NCBI RefSeq assembly: GCF_000196235.1
Contig: NC_008541.1
Span: 3,472,001 to 3,536,000 of the forward strand
From: Arthrobacter sp. FB24
Lineage (GTDB): Bacteria; Actinomycetota; Actinomycetes; Actinomycetales; Micrococcaceae
Direction: 5' to 3'
Length of the DNA stretch: 64,000 nucleotides
Each line of letters opens with the position of its first letter. The stretch's first letter is position 1. The translations under genes and the position numbers were made by a program. This document shows, piece by piece, positions 44,779 to 54,184 of this stretch. Under the pieces are notes generated by a model. It saw nothing but the letters and a program-made list of their open reading frames with translations. It was not told the DNA's origin and did no database searches.

Positions 44779-45582
44779 ATGCAGCCCATGTCCTCCGCCA
44801 CGGCAAAGCTGGCCGCCAAGGCAGCCGCAATCCTCGCCGTCGGCGCCCTGTCCCTCACGGCCTGCGGCGGCAGCTCCACCCCCGCTGCGTCCTCCGCGGG
44901 CGGCGTCCAGCTCATCAACGCCGGCAAGCTGACCGTTTGCTCCGACGTCCCCTACGAGCCGTTCGAGTTCCAGAAGGACGGCAAGATTGTCGGCTTCGAC
45001 ATGGACATCGCCGCCGAGGTCGCCAAGGACCTGAAGGCCGAGCTCAGCGTGGTGGACAGCTCCTTCGAGGCCATCGAAACCGGCACCGCCCTCACCGGCT
45101 GCGACGTTTCCATCTCCTCGGTCTCCATCACGGACACCCGCAAGGCTGTCATGGATTTCTCCAACCCGTACATGGACGACGACCTCACCCTCGTGGCCAG
45201 CGAAGCGTCCGGCATCAAGGACATCGACAGCGCCAAGGGCAAGAAGGTGGGCGTGCAGCAGGCCACCACCGGCGCCAAGTACGCGCAGGAAAAGGGCATC
45301 GACGCCCAGCAGTTCGAAGATTCCGGACTCCTGGTCCAGGCTCTCCAGGCCGGCACCATCGACGCCGCCCTCGGCAACCAGTCCGTCCTGGCCTACGCCA
45401 TCAAGGACGACCCCAAGTACAAGCGCGTGGAGAACTACGCCACGGGCGAGAAGCTGGGCATCTCCATCAAAAAGGGCAACACCGCCATGGCTGACCAGGT
45501 CAACTCCACGCTCAAGCGCCTGACCGACGACGGCTCCTTGAAGAAGTACGAGACCACCTGGTTCGGCGAAGCCGCCAAGTAG
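44779..45582 (+). CDS. Polar amino-acid ABC transporter substrate-binding lipoprotein
   Basis: 267 residues. Signal peptide with lipobox LSLTAC (Cys ~31), then a Ser/Ala linker. The binding domain has LTVCSDVPYEPFEFQKDGKIVGFDMDIA and GCDVSISSVSITDTRKAVMDFSNPY, typical of family 3 (Glu/Gln/His/Arg) proteins. AAAGG lies upstream. First gene of a three-gene operon with permease and ATPase. The amino acid is not predictable. Confidence 0.9.
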   Translation: MQPMSSATAKLAAKAAAILAVGALSLTACGGSSTPAASSAGGVQLINAGKLTVCSDVPYEPFEFQKDGKIVGFDMDIAAEVAKDLKAELSVVDSSFEAIETGTALTGCDVSISSVSITDTRKAVMDFSNPYMDDDLTLVASEASGIKDIDSAKGKKVGVQQATTGAKYAQEKGIDAQQFEDSGLLVQALQAGTIDAALGNQSVLAYAIKDDPKYKRVENYATGEKLGISIKKGNTAMADQVNSTLKRLTDDGSLKKYETTWFGEAAK

Positions 45583-45609
45583 CACACGCTCCAGAGACCT
45601 ACGCAGCCG

Positions 45610-45650
45610 GGGCCCCGTTCAGCACCTGTTCATCAGCCTGTACGGGGCCC
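45610..45650 (+). terminator. Intra-operon hairpin between binding protein and permease
   Basis: GGGCCCCGT (45610-45618) and ACGGGGCCC (45642-45650) form a 9-bp stem with a 23-nt loop in the 96-nt gap after the binding-protein gene. Such hairpins usually stabilise the upstream message or weaken read-through, giving more binding protein than permease. Confidence 0.55.
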
Positions 45651-45678
45651 TCACTGCGCAAACGAATGTGAGAACACC

Positions 45679-46470
45679 ATGGCAATGACCGCACGTCAAC
45701 GAGCCAAAGTCAGCCTGTACGTCCAGGCCGGAATCTTCGTTGTGGCTGTGGCCGCGCTGGTTCTGGCCACGGACTGGAAGACCATCGGCACCAGCGTCTT
45801 CAACTTCGCCAAGATCGGCCCGATGTTCCCGGACATCTTCTTCTCCGGCCTCAAGAACACCCTCATCTACACGGCCCTCGGCTTCATTGTGGGCCTGTCC
45901 GGCGGCCTGCTGCTGGCACTCATGAAGCTCTCCAGCTTCCCGCTGTACCGCTGGCTTGCCACCGGCTACATCGAGTTCTTCCGCGGCATCCCCGCCCTGC
46001 TGGTGTTCATCGCTTTCGGTTACGGCGTGCCCCTCGCATTCGGCGTGCAGTGGAACGTGACCATTGTGGTGATGATTTCCTTGGGCATGGTGGCCGCGGC
46101 CTACATCGCCGAAACGCTCCGTGCCGGCCTGCAGGCGGTGCCCAAGGGCCAGCTGGAAGCCGCCCGGTCGCTCGGCATGCCGCAGTGGCGCGCCATGGTG
46201 TCCATCGTGATCCCGCAGGCGTTCCGGATCGTGCTGCCGCCGCTGACCAACGAGGTCATCCTCCTGACCAAGGACTCCTCGCTGATCTACGTGCTGGGCC
46301 TCACCGCCTCGCAGTATGAGCTCACCAAGTTCGGCCGCGACGGCATCTCCAGCCTGGGCGCAGGGCTCACCCCGCTCCTCGTGGCCGGTGCCTTCTACCT
46401 GGTGATCACCATCCCGCTGAGCCTTTTGGCCCGGAAGTTCGAAAGCCGCTCCGCGCGGACGAAGCGATAG
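45679..46470 (+). CDS. Polar amino-acid ABC transporter permease
   Basis: 263 residues of the His/Glu/Gln/Arg permease family, about five to six membrane segments. The EAA loop is [30 protein letters not shown], followed by [19 protein letters not shown]. Only one permease is encoded, so it probably works as a homodimer. ATPase follows after 11 nt. Confidence 0.9.
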   Translation: MAMTARQRAKVSLYVQAGIFVVAVAALVLATDWKTIGTSVFNFAKIGPMFPDIFFSGLKNTLIYTALGFIVGLSGGLLLALMKLSSFPLYRWLATGYIEFFRGIPALLVFIAFGYGVPLAFGVQWNVTIVVMISLGMVAAAYIAETLRAGLQAVPKGQLEAARSLGMPQWRAMVSIVIPQAFRIVLPPLTNEVILLTKDSSLIYVLGLTASQYELTKFGRDGISSLGAGLTPLLVAGAFYLVITIPLSLLARKFESRSARTKR

Positions 46471-46481
46471 GCAGGATAGTC

Positions 46482-47291
<810 letters not shown>

Positions 47292-47300
47292 GCTCCTGCT

Positions 47301-47405
47301 TTCGACGCGTAAGTGCCCCGGCGCTACGCAAATGCCCTGGCGCACCTGGAATCCCGGGTGCGCCAGGGCATTTGCGCGTCATGGGGCATTTCGCGCGTCG
47401 AGAAT
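47301..47405. repeat. Dispersed nested-palindrome repeat family II, copy A
   Basis: The outer arms (TTCGACGCGTAAGTGCCCC and GGGGCATTTCGCGCGTCGA) enclose inner arms (ACGCAAATGCCCTGGCGCACC-like, 47326-47346 with 47356-47378). The first 80 nt match copy B at 48424 at about 77 positions. The stop and last eight codons of the AbiEi/DUF559 gene lie inside it. It also sits where the amino-acid ABC operon ends, so it could double as a bidirectional terminator. Confidence 0.85.
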
Positions 47406-48353
47406 CGCTGAACGGGCACGACGGCGGGGCACGCCACCCGCTGCCAACATGCGTTCCAGCCTGCCGGGTTCCATCAGGTCGGCCCAGTCCCACCGCACCA
47501 CCTTGAAGCCGGCGGCGCGGATACGGTTCTCACGGTACTTTTCGTCCACCACCGCCTGGGACGGCGTGCGCCCCTTGAGGTACTCCGGTTTGAGGTACTT
47601 GGCCACGCCGTCGAACTCCCCCACCACCTTTGCCTGTTTCCAATAGAAGTCCGCGTAGCCCACCAGGCCGTCAGAGTCGTAGACCGCCTGCTGCAGGACC
47701 GGTGGTTCGAAACCGGCCACGTGCATCAGCGAGCGGCTGTAGGACTCCCCCGCCGACCCGGAAAGAGGATCCGCGAACGACAGCGCCGCGCGGATCCTCC
47801 TTTGCGCTGCGCCGGTGTAATTCGACCCGATGCCGGCCGTCAGGTTATCCAAGGTCAGGGCCCGCAACCCGCCAGTGCGGTCCGGCTTGAGCACATGGTC
47901 CAAGGGCACGGCAGCCTCGGTGAACGGGGTGAACGCGGCAAGATCCAGAACGGTCCGGATGCGGTCCGTGACCAGCAGGCCCTCCCGCCGGACAACTGTC
48001 AGCCCTGACGGATCAGCGAAGTAGCGGCGGACACCGGCGCGGGACCGGCCGCCGTCGTTCTTCAGCGTCAGTGCCTGAACGGGATGGCGCACACCCATCG
48101 TGGGAATCTTCCACACGCTTGCCGCGGAGTGCCGGGCAAAAACGGTGGGGCTGTGGTGCGTTTCCGCAGCAGCCTGGACACGGAGCCGGTACTGTTCCCA
48201 GGGCACGAGTTCACGCCAGGCCGGCCCGTCTACGTACACCCCGTGCCGGATTCTCACGAGCGCACCCGACGCTGCACGCCGAGCCAGGTCCTTCGCTGTC
48301 AGTCCGTGCAGGAGGCGGTCACGGGCGAGGAGGAGCGTTGGGAGATCGTTCAT
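47379..48353 (-). CDS. AbiEi-like/DUF559-related protein (2)
   Basis: 324 residues from ATG 48353; the upstream open frame lacks similarity. The N-terminal winged helix reads LHGLTAKDLARRAASGALVRIRHGVYVD. The C-terminus has GYADFYWKQAKVVGEFDG and ENRIRAAGFKVVRWDWADL, the nuclease-like domain pattern (D, E/D and a basic residue) of this actinobacterial family. It shares only fold-level similarity with the protein at 38381. It is bracketed by two family II repeats, one over its stop and one 70 nt before its start, and lies downstream of menD. No toxin partner is adjacent. Confidence 0.75.
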   Translation of the reverse strand: MNDLPTLLLARDRLLHGLTAKDLARRAASGALVRIRHGVYVDGPAWRELVPWEQYRLRVQAAAETHHSPTVFARHSAASVWKIPTMGVRHPVQALTLKNDGGRSRAGVRRYFADPSGLTVVRREGLLVTDRIRTVLDLAAFTPFTEAAVPLDHVLKPDRTGGLRALTLDNLTAGIGSNYTGAAQRRIRAALSFADPLSGSAGESYSRSLMHVAGFEPPVLQQAVYDSDGLVGYADFYWKQAKVVGEFDGVAKYLKPEYLKGRTPSQAVVDEKYRENRIRAAGFKVVRWDWADLMEPGRLERMLAAGGVPRRRARSAILDARNAP

Positions 48354-48423
48354 ACGTTCAAGATGCCAACGGCGCGGCCCGGGTGACAGCTGCGGACGCC
48401 AGCATGTGGATAAGGCGCCCATT

Positions 48424-48515
48424 TTCGACGCGTAAGTGCCCCTGCGCTACGCAAATGCCCTGGCGCACCAGGAATTCCGGGTGCGCCAGGGCATTTGCGC
48501 GTCGCCAGGGCATTT
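48424..48515. repeat. Dispersed nested-palindrome repeat family II, copy B
   Basis: Same orientation and nearly the same sequence as copy A (three mismatches in the first 80 nt by eye, then one indel). It lies 70 nt upstream of the AbiEi/DUF559 gene. Its right end runs into a 19-nt tandem array. Confidence 0.85.
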
Positions 48516-48572
48516 GCGCGTCGCCAGGCGTGAAGCGCGTCGCCAGGCAGTGTGCGCGTCGCCAGGCAGTGC
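48497..48572 (+). repeat. 19-nt tandem array at the edge of family II copy B
   Basis: Four contiguous 19-nt units GCGCGTCGCCAGG plus six variable bases (GCATTT, CGTGAA, CAGTGT, CAGTGC). It grows out of the right arm of copy B and ends 12 nt before the menD stop. It appears to be stepwise amplification of the repeat end. Confidence 0.9.
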
Positions 48573-48584
48573 GCCGCGGCGGGG

Positions 48585-50384
48585 TCAGCCTGCGAGCACG
48601 CTACGCGCGGCTTCCCCCACCGCGGCCTTGATGCGGCCGTGCAGCTTCCGGAGGCCTGCCCGGTCCGTGCGGACCTCAATAATGCTGCGCCCCGACGACG
48701 GCGCGGCGAGCGCCTTGGCGAGCTCCGCCGTCGTACTTACCGCGCAATGTTCGACGCCGTATGCTGCGGCGAGCGACGAAATGTCCACTTTGTGCGGGGT
48801 ACCGAAGAGGCGTTCGACGGCGTTCCCGTACGTTCCGGATTCCTGCACGGCGCCGTGCTCCAGGAGGTTGAAGATGGCGCCCCCGGCGTCGTTCAGGACG
48901 ACGATGCGCAGCAGCGGGTCGTTCTCGGCGAAGCCCAGGAGGAGGCCGCCGGCGTCGTGCAGGAACGTGACGTCGCCGAGCAGCAGCGTGGTTTCCTGCC
49001 GGCCGCCCCACGCGATGCCAGTCGCGGTGGAGATGGTGCCGTCGATCCCGGCGAGGCCGCGGTTGGCGAAGATGGTGGCGTGCGGCTCGGGTGCGGGCTG
49101 GCCGGCGAGGTCCACGTCGCGGATGCCGTTGGAGGAGCCCAGCATCAGCTGCCCGCGTGCGTGCTTCCACACCAGTGCCCCGACGGTCGGGCCCGTCGCG
49201 GCCGGTTCCTCGGACAGCGCCTGGTCGAGCGCATGCTGGGCGGCGGCACCGGCCAGCAGCCAGGCATCCAGCCACCCCGACGAGCCGCGGCCCGAGAAGT
49301 CGGCGAGGTCACTGAGGTTGTCCAGCGGAAGCTCGGTCCTGCGGCCCGGCTCGTACCAGGCCACGGGAAGCGGCTGGTAGAGGGCCGAGGGGACGTCGGC
49401 GCGGGCCAGCAGCGCAGAGACCGGGCGGGACAGGGTTGGCCGGCCGAACAGGACCACGCGCTCGATCGGCTGGGCGGAGTCCGGGCCGAAATGCTCCAGC
49501 AGTAGCCGGTAGGGACCCACGGCATTGGGCCCGAAGCGCGAGTTGGAGGATGGTTCGGCCAGTAGCGGCAGGCCGTGGGCGCGGGCGAAGGCCTCGGCGA
49601 CCGGGCCGGCGTCGTGCCCTGCCAGCACCACGGTGCGCCGTTCCGCCAGCGTGGCCGGTGCGGGCGCGAGGGTGAGCGGCTCCGGTCCGCGTCCGATCTG
49701 CCACGTCCTTCGGCCGGTTGCCTCCGGCAGGTGGTCGGCAGGCGGCGGGACCAGCGGATCGCGGAAGGCCAGGTTCAGCTGCACCGGCCCGGGCGGGGTG
49801 TCCTCGAAGACTCCCGTCGCCGCGCTCAGCGCGGTCTCCACAGCACGCTGCGGGTTTGTGCCGGCGGGGACGTCGACGGCGAACCGGACGTGCTCGCCGA
49901 AGAGGTCCAGTTGGTCCGTGGTCTGGTTGGCGCCGGTCCCCCGCAGCTCGTCGGGCCGGTCGGCGGAGAGCACCACCAGCGGAACAGCGGCGTGGTTGGC
50001 CTCCATCACGGCCGGCAGCAGGTTCCCGACGGCGGTGCCGGACGTGGTGAGCACGGCCACCGGCGCCCCCGTGGACAGGGCCAGGCCCAGGGCTGTGAAC
50101 CCGGCCGAGCGCTCGTCGATCCGGACCAGGAGTTCCACGCGGCCGGCAGCGTCGGCTTCGGCGAGCGCGTAGGCCATGGGCGCGGAACGGGAACCTGGCG
50201 AGACCACCACGTAGCGGACGCCGCCGTCGAGCAGGGTTTTGACAGCGACCCGGGCGGCCTGGATTGCAGTCAGGGTGTCGGATCCTGAGTCGGCCGGAGC
50301 ACCCGTGGGGTCGCCTTCGGACAGCGGGGCATCATCGGCGGCGGCATAGGCGTTGTTCGGGTCCAGCGGGTTCTCAGAAGTCAC
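48585..50384 (-). CDS. menD: 2-succinyl-5-enolpyruvyl-6-hydroxy-3-cyclohexene-1-carboxylate synthase MenD
   Basis: About 599 residues; GTG 50384 lies eight bases after GGGAGA, with TTG 50387 as an alternative. ThDP-enzyme features: RYVVVSPGSRSAPMAYAL with the catalytic Glu in RIDERSAGFTALGLAL, the ADRPDELRGTGANQTTDQ substrate loop, and NRGLAGIDGTISTATG leading to the ThDP motif LLLGDVTFLHDAGGLL...NDAGG. It condenses isochorismate with 2-oxoglutarate. An extended acidic N-terminus of ~35 residues is present. Confidence 0.94.
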   Translation of the reverse strand: MTSENPLDPNNAYAAADDAPLSEGDPTGAPADSGSDTLTAIQAARVAVKTLLDGGVRYVVVSPGSRSAPMAYALAEADAAGRVELLVRIDERSAGFTALGLALSTGAPVAVLTTSGTAVGNLLPAVMEANHAAVPLVVLSADRPDELRGTGANQTTDQLDLFGEHVRFAVDVPAGTNPQRAVETALSAATGVFEDTPPGPVQLNLAFRDPLVPPPADHLPEATGRRTWQIGRGPEPLTLAPAPATLAERRTVVLAGHDAGPVAEAFARAHGLPLLAEPSSNSRFGPNAVGPYRLLLEHFGPDSAQPIERVVLFGRPTLSRPVSALLARADVPSALYQPLPVAWYEPGRRTELPLDNLSDLADFSGRGSSGWLDAWLLAGAAAQHALDQALSEEPAATGPTVGALVWKHARGQLMLGSSNGIRDVDLAGQPAPEPHATIFANRGLAGIDGTISTATGIAWGGRQETTLLLGDVTFLHDAGGLLLGFAENDPLLRIVVLNDAGGAIFNLLEHGAVQESGTYGNAVERLFGTPHKVDISSLAAAYGVEHCAVSTTAELAKALAAPSSGRSIIEVRTDRAGLRKLHGRIKAAVGEAARSVLAG

Positions 50385-50400
50385 CAATCAAGTCTCCCAC

Positions 50401-50609
50401 CAACCCAAACGCTCTCTCACATCCTGCCGCCTCAACCCCAACGCTCTCTCACATCCTGCCGCCTCAACCCAAACGCTCTCTCACATCCTGCCGCCTCAAC
50501 CCCAACGCTCTCTCACTGTCTTCGACGCAGTGAGAGAGCGTTCCAGGAAAACCGACCAGAAATGGGAGAGCGTCCCAGGAAAACCGACCAGAAGTGAGAG
50601 AGCGTCGCC
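50401..50609. repeat. Repeat family III: 32-nt periodic array with central hairpin
   Basis: Three 32-nt units and a partial fourth on the left (50401-50516, core ACGCTCTCTCAC), then a perfect 15-bp hairpin (50504-50518 with 50528-50542), then two 32-nt units and a partial third in the opposite orientation (50530-50609, core GTGAGAGAGCGT). On the left, units 1 and 3 are identical and units 2 and 4 agree, giving a 64-nt higher-order repeat. It occupies most of the menD/lacI intergenic region. Confidence 0.9.
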
Positions 50610-50683
50610 ACAAGGAGGGCGGGGCTCACACGAGTTAGGTAAACTGCAGCAAAGCAGTGATTACCCACCCGGAGGATCAGCCC

Positions 50684-51796
50684 ATGAACCGCAAGGCCAC
50701 CGCACTGGACGTCGCCAAGCTGGCGGGCGTCTCGCGCAGCGCAGTGTCGCTCGTGCTCAACGGGCGGGGCGACGGCAACGTGGCCCTCGAAAGCCAGCAG
50801 CGCATCCGGGAAGCCGCGGCAGCGCTGAACTACACGCCAAACGCCATCGCCCTGAGCCTGCGCAACCAGCGGTCGCGGGTCATCGGGATTGTCTCGGACG
50901 AAGTGGTCACCAGCCCGTTCGACGGCAACATCATCGCCGGAGCGGATGCCGTGGCCCGGTCCCAGGGCTTTGTGACTGTAGTGATGGATACGGAATCGGA
51001 CGAGGCCCGGGACGAGGGCGCCGTGGCCACCCTTCTGGACCGCCAGGTGGACGGGCTGATGTACGTCACGGTGGGACTGCGCCCCCTGCACGTCCCGCTC
51101 AACATGTTGCAGGTGCCGTCGATCCTGGCCAACTGCTTTGATGACCGCCCAGGGGCCGGTGTTCCCGCCGTCATCCCCGATGAGGTCCGCGGCGGGCGGG
51201 AAGCCGCCGAACACGTGATGTCGCTGGGACATCGGGACATCGCCTTCCTCGCCGGCGACTCCCTTACCCCTGCGGCGCCCCGCCGGATCGAGGGCTACCG
51301 CGAAGCGTTTGGCGCCGCGGACATGCCCGTCAACGGGGACCGCGTCCTCCAGGTGGGCTGGGATATCGATGCCGGTTTCCACGGCGCCATTAAGCTCCTC
51401 GACGGCGTGGAGCCGGCCGCCCGTCCCACCGCGATCCTGTGCGCCAACGACCGCCTGGCCATCGGCGTCGTACTGGCCTGCTACCGGCTGGGGCTCAGCG
51501 TTCCGCATGACGTGTCGGTCATGGGTTACGACGACGAATTCCGCATCGCCAAGAACATGGTCCCGGCGCTCAGCACCATGGCCCTCCCGCTCCGGGAGAT
51601 GGGCGCGGCAGCCATGACGGCGCTGCTCGCCGACGTGGGGTCCGCACCGAACGGAAAGCACGACGGCGGCGGCCCGGCTGCCGCCGCCGGCTCCGGTACC
51701 GGCGCTGGGACCGACGCCGTCCACCACGCGGTGACGATGGTTCCGTGCCGGCTGGTGGTCCGGGATTCCACGGGCCCCGTCCCGGCCGGCCGCTAA
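50684..51796 (+). CDS. LacI family regulator of the beta-fructoside operon
   Basis: 370 residues from ATG 50684 (GGAGG nine bases upstream); the frame is open 27 nt further. The HTH is ATALDVAKLAGVSRSAVSLV and the hinge AIALSLRNQRSRVIGIV. The periplasmic-binding-like domain has DGLMYVTVG, VMSLGHRDIAFLAGD and AILCANDRLAIGVVLACYRLG. A Gly/Ala-rich insertion lies near the C-terminus. It is convergent with the GH32 gene and is a candidate for control of the sugar cassette that ends beside it. Confidence 0.88.
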   Translation: MNRKATALDVAKLAGVSRSAVSLVLNGRGDGNVALESQQRIREAAAALNYTPNAIALSLRNQRSRVIGIVSDEVVTSPFDGNIIAGADAVARSQGFVTVVMDTESDEARDEGAVATLLDRQVDGLMYVTVGLRPLHVPLNMLQVPSILANCFDDRPGAGVPAVIPDEVRGGREAAEHVMSLGHRDIAFLAGDSLTPAAPRRIEGYREAFGAADMPVNGDRVLQVGWDIDAGFHGAIKLLDGVEPAARPTAILCANDRLAIGVVLACYRLGLSVPHDVSVMGYDDEFRIAKNMVPALSTMALPLREMGAAAMTALLADVGSAPNGKHDGGGPAAAAGSGTGAGTDAVHHAVTMVPCRLVVRDSTGPVPAGR

Positions 51797-51819
51797 GGCC
51801 CGGCCGGGACGGCCAGACG

Positions 51820-53250
51820 CTAGGAAGGCTGCCCGAGTTCCCAGACCTCGGCCGTCGCACCGGCGGGAAGCAACAGCTGCCACTCTTCACCGGCAGCCGG
51901 GTAGGCGCGGAGCGTTGTGGCCACGGAACCGCTCCTGTACACCTCCACCAGTGAGGCATCCACGAACACGCGCAGTTCCTCCCCCGGCTCGACGGTTCCG
52001 CTGAACACGGTCTGGCGGGTACCGTCCCCCACAAGCAGGAGTTCGACGGCGGTGTCCCCGCCGCCTGCGCCGGACTCGCCCGGGCCTGCTGTCACCAGGG
52101 CCTCGGCAAACGGCGGCAGCTGGACGGTTCCTCCGGCCCGGCTGGCCGTATGCGCTCCGCGGTAGGCATCGATTTCGGGGGCGGGGCTGACCACCAGGGC
52201 GCCGTCCACGACTGAGAGCTCACGCGGGAACGTCAGGACCCCGGCCCAGCCGGCGGCGTCGATGTCGTCCTGGCTGCGGCCGCGGCGTCCGTCCCGGCCC
52301 GGGCCCTCGTTGGCCCAGCCCCACAGCAGGGCCCGGTCCTCCAGGGCCACCACCTGCGGAGCGTAGAAGTCGCGTCCGTGGTCTGACTTGCCGCCGCCCC
52401 GGGGCGTGAAGACGGGCAGCCCGGTAACCGGGTCCTCGGTCAGCGAACCGATCAGGTGGCCCACACCATTGGCGTGTTCGTGTGCGTCGCCGGAGAGCCA
52501 CAGCGAGAACATCATCAGCCAGGTTCCGGAATCCCCGAACGAGTCAGCCGAGTCCCCCGCGGCGGCGAAAGACTCAGGCACGCGCACCAGCTGCGGGCAC
52601 TCCCAGATCTCGGCCGGCGTGAACTTCGAGGCCACGGGGTTCTCCGAGGTCAGCCAGATGCCCTGGTATTTCCAGTCGGTCAAGTCCTCCACCGTGTACA
52701 GGAGCAGCGCGGCGTGCCCGTTGGCGAGGCCGGCACCCTGCATGGCGTACCGCTTGCCGTTGAACCTGAAGATGAACGGATCCCGCACCGCGGTCACCTG
52801 ACCGTCGGCGGGCATCGTTGCCGCAACATGGCCGGTCTGCTCCCAGTAGACCAGGTCTGCCGAACCGCGGGCGATGACCACCTCTGAGTGGCCGCCGTCG
52901 CTGCGGACGCCGGAGTACGCGGCGGTGGGAACACCGCCGTCGTCCGTCACCACCCCGGTCCAGCAGCCGTACTCGTCCGGGCCGCCGCGTTGCGGGCGCA
53001 GCGCCACCGGGTGCTCCTCCCAGCGCACCAGGTCGGCGGAGCTGACGTGGCCCCAGGCGATCCGGTGGTGCCGGGCGGAGTCCGGGTTGTACTGGAAGAA
53101 CACGTGGTAGCGGCCGTTGATGAAGCTGACGCCGTTGGGGTCGTTGATCCAGCCCTGTGCGGGACGCGGGTGGAACCGCGGGAAGGCGGGGTCGGGGTGG
53201 TGGGCGGCGACGTCGTCGAAACGGACGGCGGCGAGGTCCGGGGAGGGCAT
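51820..53250 (-). CDS. GH32 beta-fructosidase (invertase/levanase-like)
   Basis: 476 residues with all three GH32 catalytic motifs: WINDPNG (nucleophile Asp, residues 34-40), RDP (156-158) and EC (217-218, acid/base). There is no signal peptide, so the enzyme is cytoplasmic and should hydrolyse imported sucrose or fructo-oligosaccharides. The C-terminal beta-sandwich includes EELRVFVDASLVEVYRSG. It is the last gene of the SBP-permease-permease-GH32 unit. Confidence 0.93.
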   Translation of the reverse strand: MPSPDLAAVRFDDVAAHHPDPAFPRFHPRPAQGWINDPNGVSFINGRYHVFFQYNPDSARHHRIAWGHVSSADLVRWEEHPVALRPQRGGPDEYGCWTGVVTDDGGVPTAAYSGVRSDGGHSEVVIARGSADLVYWEQTGHVAATMPADGQVTAVRDPFIFRFNGKRYAMQGAGLANGHAALLLYTVEDLTDWKYQGIWLTSENPVASKFTPAEIWECPQLVRVPESFAAAGDSADSFGDSGTWLMMFSLWLSGDAHEHANGVGHLIGSLTEDPVTGLPVFTPRGGGKSDHGRDFYAPQVVALEDRALLWGWANEGPGRDGRRGRSQDDIDAAGWAGVLTFPRELSVVDGALVVSPAPEIDAYRGAHTASRAGGTVQLPPFAEALVTAGPGESGAGGGDTAVELLLVGDGTRQTVFSGTVEPGEELRVFVDASLVEVYRSGSVATTLRAYPAAGEEWQLLLPAGATAEVWELGQPS

Positions 53251-53273
53251 GGCGGGGCCTTTCGGTGGGTAGG

Positions 53274-54176
53274 TTATTTCCCGGTGCCGGCCGTGAGGCC
53301 GTCCTGGAGTGCGCGCTGGCCGAACATAAAGACCACCAGCGCCGGAATCATGGACAGGACAACGCCCGCGAGCACCACGGAGATGCTGCCGGTTCCCAGG
53401 TTGCCCTGGAGCGAGACGAGTCCCAGCGGGAGCGTGAAGTTTTGCTCGGAGATGGTCAGGATGAGCGGCCGGAAGAACTCGTTCCAGTGGAAGTTGAATG
53501 CGAGGATTCCCACGATCGCCATGCCGGGCATCGCCAGCGGCGCATACACGGAACGGAATGTACGCCAGGGCGAGGCGCCGTCGATCGAAGCCGCTTCGGC
53601 CAGCTCTGCCGGCAGCCCCATGAAGTACTGGCGCATCAGGAAGGTGCCGAACGCCGTCGGAATGGCCGGCAGGATCAGCGCGAGCAACGTGTCAGACAGG
53701 CCCATACCGCGGATCAGCATAAAGACCGGGACGATCGTGACCTGCACCGGCACCATCATGGTGGCGAGCACAATCGAGAAGAGGGCGCCGCGGCCGCGGA
53801 ACTTCAGGTGCGCGAACGCATAGCCTGCCAGCGCCGCGGACACCATCTGGCCCACCGCGATCAGTCCCGTCACCAGGGCGCTGTTGAGGACGAGCAGGAA
53901 AATATTTAGCTGCTGGAATACTTCCCCGTAGGACGTGAAGTCGGGGTTCCAGGGGATGAACGACGGCGGGAGCTTGAAGGATTCCGACGGCGACCGCAGC
54001 GAGGTGGACAGGGTCCACAGCACCGGGCCCAGCGTCAGGGCGGCCGCGATCACCAGCAGGGCGATGCGGATGATAAAGGCCCAGTTGAACCGGCGCCGGT
54101 TGGCTGGCGTTGCCGGGAGGCCTTCGGACAGCCGGGGGGAATGTCCGGCCAGGCCGTGGTCTGTTGTGGTTGTCAT
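53274..54176 (-). CDS. Carbohydrate ABC transporter permease, MalG type
   Basis: 300 residues with six membrane segments. The EAA loop reads ELAEAASIDGASPWRTFRSVYAPLAMPG, and a long N-terminal periplasmic loop includes STSLRSPSESFKLPPSFIPWNP, as in MalG/LacG proteins. It is 23 nt upstream of the GH32 gene and should form the channel with the next gene for fructoside import. Confidence 0.92.
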   Translation of the reverse strand: MTTTTDHGLAGHSPRLSEGLPATPANRRRFNWAFIIRIALLVIAAALTLGPVLWTLSTSLRSPSESFKLPPSFIPWNPDFTSYGEVFQQLNIFLLVLNSALVTGLIAVGQMVSAALAGYAFAHLKFRGRGALFSIVLATMMVPVQVTIVPVFMLIRGMGLSDTLLALILPAIPTAFGTFLMRQYFMGLPAELAEAASIDGASPWRTFRSVYAPLAMPGMAIVGILAFNFHWNEFFRPLILTISEQNFTLPLGLVSLQGNLGTGSISVVLAGVVLSMIPALVVFMFGQRALQDGLTAGTGK

Positions 54177-54184
54177 GGCTGGCC

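Noticed and set aside
50401..50609. CRISPR array
   Set aside because: The period is a regular 32 nt, but the sequences between cores are near-identical rather than unique spacers, the orientation flips at a central hairpin, and there are no cas genes.
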